This document shows positions 12,833 through 15,740 of a stretch of DNA of 15,740 nucleotides, piece by piece. The notes beneath the pieces are model-generated. The model was not told the origin of the DNA and ran no database searches. It saw only the letters and a program-made list of their open reading frames with translations. Origin of the DNA: JACRBE01 sp964429005 (GTDB lineage Bacteria > Chlamydiota > Chlamydiia > Chlamydiales > JACRBE01); assembly GCA_964429005.1 (NCBI GenBank), contig CAYSAJ010000034.1:1-15740 (forward strand), given 5' to 3'. The stretch's first letter is position 1; the number at the start of each line of letters is the position of its first letter. The position numbers and the translations under genes were made by a program.

Positions 12833-14692
12833 TCCTCTTAGCACTCTCAAAAGAACGCCTGCAAATTTACCAAACTCCTCCTCGGGGGTGTCAAAGTGAT
12901 ATGTCTCGAATCTCTCCATAGCGATCAGAGGCGGTACATCGATGGAGGAGAATAGTCCCGCAATAGGTGATGAAAAAGCTGCAATCGTAGGAGTTAGAAA
13001 GAGGTAAATAAAGGAAAGGATTAAGGCTTGAAGGGGTAGGCGCAGAGCTACATGAAGTTCTCTGATTTCATCGAATTTCGTGCCGATATAGTCACTTGTT
13101 TTTCTAATAAGATCCGCATATGAGTGGGATAAGTTAGAGATCCATTTTTTAGGTAAAGCTTCCAAACTTTGTATGTATTCAACTCGTCTATATTGCATTT
13201 TTATTGCGGAAGCTTCTCGCAAATCAAACGTAAAAGTTTGAAGAGCATCATTAAAAATTGAGCGGAAAACGATCGACTTAGTCTCAAGATTTACTCCAAT
13301 ATTCATCAAATGATAACGCTTCTTGCCAAGGAGAGGAAGATCATACCTAAAAACAACCTCTCCAGTGAACATGTCTACGACAGCTACACGGTTTTCAATG
13401 TGCAGAATCATATGATTGCTATGGATGTTATGCGTCTCACTACTCAAACAAGATGCAAAATCTTTAAAAGTCTTTAAGTCAAATCGAACGAAATTTTCCG
13501 TAGCTACGTTGTAAATCAAACCATTAGAAAATAGTACCCAATCTTTTGTCGCCGAGAAGATGCGTAAAGAACCTCTACTAGGATCATGTATGGACAGAGC
13601 AAAAGGAATAACTGCAGTCACATTTTCATGATCTGGTCGTTTTAATACTAAATAAAATCTTCCCTGCCGTTGGTAAAGGTGATACTGCGCATCATCATCG
13701 ATATTTTTACATTCCAAAAGCATGTCATCGGTATCAGTTATTCTTTTTCGTGAACTTTGGACGAAGTGTCCGCTAGCATTTTCCTCTGAGATCCTTAAAA
13801 AATATGGCCATTCATAACTGTAGTGGGTGATTGTGAATGAAGGGCCTTGTTTTAGTCTCATCGTCAACATGATTGTGGGTAAAACCGTTCCATTAGAGGG
13901 AGGTTGGCAGTGAACGTCCATAACTGTTAGATCAGCTGTTGACGGAAAACGGAGTGTATTGCTGTGGATTAAAGCAGCATTCTCACCTATTCTAAGTCTT
14001 TCAGAAGGGTTGTCTATAAATCGATAAACGGTTGTCCTTGGAAAACGTTGCCCTTCTACTTGAGTTGTTGTGATAAAGATCCATTCAGAATGATTATCTT
14101 TATTTTTAAAGAAATAGATTTTGGGGGGAGGTTGATTAGTATGTATTTGATTAAAGTACTTAACTTGAATTTGACCTGTTAGAGGATCAATTATATAATA
14201 TTTTCGGAGGCTGCCAACAGGAATAGAGGGATCTTCAACTTCAAATATAGAGGGGAAGTCTACATCACTTTCAGGAGGAGAGATGACTCGAATAGGCTTG
14301 AGTCTTTCAGGACGAGGTTGATCACCTGTGGGAAAACTAAGTAAATTTCGAGGTGCAGAGGTTTCTAAATTGAAAAGGATACTTCGAGACGGCTTGGTGG
14401 AAGTAAGGTGGGGTGTCCTAAAGTGAGCTCTTGCCCAAAGATGGCCCGTTTTTTCATGATCTGATGCAGAAGGGGGCATAAGGGCGGTACGTCTTGTAAG
14501 AGGATTTAGTTGGGCGGTCCCTCTATTTGCACGAGCTAGTCTGGAGGTGTCAGCAGGAGATAGAAAACCTGAAATATGCCTATGGATATCATCTATGGAT
14601 AACGTTGAAGCAAGAGTTCGGGGCCTTGTTGAACAAAGTCGGTCTTCTAAAGGGGTTGGAGGTGAAGGATTTGTGGGTAATGCCACGCTCAT
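12833..14692 (-). CDS. F-box-like domain protein with beta-propeller-like body (3' end in gap)
   Basis: 620 residues are visible before the gap. Residues ~30-68 (TLSIDDIHRHISGFLSPADTSRLARANRG) match the F-box pattern of a short helix, I-x-x-x-L, a D in the next turn and L-x-x-x-N. F-boxes recruit Skp1-Cullin ubiquitin ligases in eukaryotes and occur in effectors of amoeba-associated bacteria. Residues ~150-500 show repeated beta-strand units ending in D-x-x-TG or similar (IIDPLTGQIQVKYF, VVDMFTGEVVFRYDL), suggestive of a propeller. Residues ~550-580 are strongly hydrophobic. The Pro/Ser/Thr-rich start (MSVALPTNPSPPTP) is a plausible type III secretion leader. ATG 14692 is preferred over TTG 14704, though neither has a strong Shine-Dalgarno. 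The upstream DNA is almost pure A/T. Effector status is inferred. Confidence 0.72.
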
Positions 14693-14728
14693 TAGAAATA
14701 CCAATTATTCTGAGCAGGAGCATAACAT

Positions 14729-14760
14729 AGTTTATTTTAATTTAAATTATAAAATAAACT
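14729..14760. repeat. 11-bp inverted repeat in the F-box gene promoter region
   Basis: AGTTTATTTTA (14729-14739) and TAAAATAAACT (14750-14760) are perfect inverted arms around a 10-bp A/T centre. A minus-strand TATAAT (14746-14751) lies in the centre, about 54 bp before the F-box ATG, so the dyad overlaps a likely -10 box. A second dyad, ATTAAC / GTTAAT (14763-14779, 5-bp centre), follows directly. Either may be an operator or simply A/T-rich promoter DNA. Confidence 0.45.
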
Positions 14761-14912
14761 TTATTAACAATTAGTTAATTTTATAAATAAATTATTATTT
14801 TAAATTTTAATTTACAAGACAAAAGCCTAGTTTTTCTCTTGCCTCTTCATGTAAAAAAGAAGAGAGTTTTAATCGATTAGGTTTTTCCTGTCAAAAAAAG
14901 CTCAGCGAATCC

Positions 14913-14918
14913 TACAAT
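14913..14918 (+). promoter_or_regulatory. -10-like box for the alkyltransferase gene
   Basis: TACAAT (5/6 match) lies 23 bp before the ATG at 14942. The best -35 candidate, CTGTCA at 14888-14893, is 19 bp away, longer than ideal. AAGGA (14931-14935) is the ribosome binding site, 6 nt from the start. Confidence 0.35.
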
Positions 14919-14941
14919 TTAGGGCCACAAAAGGAATTATC

Positions 14942-15475
14942 ATGAATGACTTCCAGTCCGTTACCTTAACGACAATCTTGAGAGGTCCCTTTCCCTATCA
15001 AGAAATTTCCTATGAAACGTTTCCTTCTATTTTTGGAGTTTGCCTTGTAGCAACTTGTGAAGACAAAATTTGCTATATGGGTTTCTCTGAGGACTCATCC
15101 CTGTTAATCAAAGATTTAAAAGGTCGATTTCCTGATGTGATCTTTCACGAAAAAAAGCCTTCTCTTTTTACATCAGAGTTAAAGTACAGAGGAACTGAAG
15201 GTCTTCATCTACTTGTGCAAGGAACCCCGTTCCAAATTCAGGTATGGAAAATTCTGATGGAAATTGAAAGAGGAAAAGTCACCAGTTATCAACATATTGC
15301 AGAGAAACTAGGTGATATAAAAAAAGTGAGGGCTGTTGCTAACGCGATTGGAGATAACCCGATTTCTCTATTCATTCCATGCCACCGCGTTGTTCATAAA
15401 AGGGGAACACTAGGGGGATATTATTGGGGATTGGACATAAAGAAGAAAATGCTCAATTGGGAAAAACCAAATTAA
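14942..15475 (+). CDS. ogt: Methylated-DNA--[protein]-cysteine S-methyltransferase (Ogt/MGMT)
   Basis: A 177-residue suicide DNA-repair protein that transfers the alkyl group of O6-alkylguanine or O4-alkylthymine to its own cysteine. The acceptor is Cys147 in IPCHRVV. GTPFQIQVW (94-102) opens the DNA-binding domain, followed by the recognition helix YQHIAEKLG. Arg130 (in VRAVANAIGDNP) is the conserved 'arginine finger' and Asn139-Pro140 the N-P motif. GTLGGYYWGLDIKKKMLNWE completes the family C-terminus. Length fits stand-alone Ogt without the Ada regulatory domain. The start is supported by AAGGA 6 nt before the ATG. It appears monocistronic, divergent from the F-box-like gene. Confidence 0.95.
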   Translation: MNDFQSVTLTTILRGPFPYQEISYETFPSIFGVCLVATCEDKICYMGFSEDSSLLIKDLKGRFPDVIFHEKKPSLFTSELKYRGTEGLHLLVQGTPFQIQVWKILMEIERGKVTSYQHIAEKLGDIKKVRAVANAIGDNPISLFIPCHRVVHKRGTLGGYYWGLDIKKKMLNWEKPN

Positions 15476-15562
15476 ATATTTATTATAACATATTTATTTG
15501 TTTATTTTATTTGTTGTTTTAAAAGTGATATAGTTTTGTTGGTTTATAAATATAGGTTTTCT

Positions 15563-15740
15563 ATGTCACAAATAAATCCTTTATTACCTGTTAATTCTTC
15601 CTTAAGTCGCTCCTCTTATCAGTCAACCGCTACTAAACCCTCTTCTCAAATAAAGACTTTTAACCCTGTTCCTTCAAAGAGTGCCTATCGTAAGTTTCTA
15701 GCAGAAGCTACTTTCTCCCGTCCTCTTTCTTTGCCAAAAG
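15563..15740 (+). CDS. N-terminus of a Ser/Thr/Pro-rich protein (3' end outside window), possible secreted protein
   Basis: The frame is open from ATG 15563 to the window end, giving 59 codons. The translation MSQINPLLPVNSSLSRSSYQ and onward is unusually rich in Ser, Thr, Pro and Asn with few acidic residues, and then turns basic with KSAYRKFLAEA. There is no hydrophobic signal peptide. Such disordered, Ser-rich leaders are common on chlamydial type III secreted effectors and inclusion proteins. No domain is visible yet and I do not recognise the gene. The ribosome binding site is weak. A TATAGT at 15529-15534 in a very A/T-rich leader could be its -10 box. The open frame is clear; real-gene status is likely but not proven. 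Confidence 0.55.
   Translation, partial: MSQINPLLPVNSSLSRSSYQSTATKPSSQIKTFNPVPSKSAYRKFLAEATFSRPLSLPK

Noticed and set aside
14527..14774. Two plus-strand open frames opposite the F-box gene start
   Set aside because: They are antisense to a much longer minus-strand frame with recognisable domain structure and have no ribosome binding sites or motifs of their own.
14843..14864. Hairpin CTCTTC / GAAGAG followed by AGTTTT as a terminator
   Set aside because: The stem is 6 bp with a 10-nt loop, and no plus-strand gene ends just upstream. It lies between divergent promoters, so a terminator role is not supported.
1..15740. CRISPR array, insertion sequence or rRNA
   Set aside because: I saw no regularly spaced repeats, no transposase frame and no rRNA-like conserved stretch on either strand.

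Overview
The window is A+T-rich, gene-dense bacterial DNA with Shine-Dalgarno-led genes. The mix is: a MORN-variant repeat protein, a DUF115/Maf-like sugar transferase, a MarC protein, an S46 exopeptidase, an F-box-like eukaryotic-type protein, and Ser/Thr-rich N-termini that look like secreted-effector leaders. This fits an intracellular bacterium, most likely an environmental member of the Chlamydiae. That assignment is inferred from gene content and style; no rRNA or species marker is present. A run of 10 N at 12823-12832 shows that this is a scaffolded draft assembly.

Layout. (1) Positions 1-4235, plus strand: five tightly packed genes, three of whose four junctions overlap. In order they are the tail of an unknown helical protein, a MORN_2 repeat protein, a DUF115/MptE-like putative glycosyltransferase, a glyoxalase II-like metallo-beta-lactamase with one damaged metal-ligand position, and a lipoprotein with an M15-like zinc motif. 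(2) 4220-5630: a HAD phosphatase on the minus strand, divergent from a MarC family membrane protein whose upstream region holds a strong palindrome. (3) 5690-8201: tRNA-Leu(CAA), a Nudix hydrolase with a signal-peptide-like start (minus), a two-gene SDR plus DHDPS-family aldolase operon (plus), and tRNA-Leu(CAG). (4) 8203-9761, minus: a soluble M48 metallopeptidase that ends 1 bp from the tRNA, and a GT8-like glycosyltransferase. (5) 9891-12348, plus: an ArsC/Spx family thioredoxin-fold protein and an S46 dipeptidyl-peptidase predicted to be exported. (6) 12350-14692, minus: an F-box-like protein interrupted by the assembly gap, with a hydrophobic C-terminal piece beyond the gap that probably belongs to the same gene. 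(7) 14942-15740, plus: an O6-alkylguanine-DNA alkyltransferase and the start of a Ser/Thr-rich protein running off the window.

How it works together. The first operon has the look of a cell-surface or envelope glycan module: a sugar transferase, an envelope lipoprotein with a peptidase-like motif, and a degenerate hydrolase. No flagellar genes are visible, although DUF115/Maf proteins are best known from flagellin glycosylation. The S46 peptidase would supply dipeptides from host or environmental peptides. The SDR/aldolase pair looks like a small sugar-acid or keto-acid pathway, and the aldolase lacks the arginine expected of true dihydrodipicolinate synthase. The M48 peptidase, the F-box protein, the secreted Nudix protein and the final partial gene are the candidates for host interaction. 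Convergent genes are packed end to end (overlap or 1 bp spacing), and I see no strong intrinsic terminator anywhere in the window.
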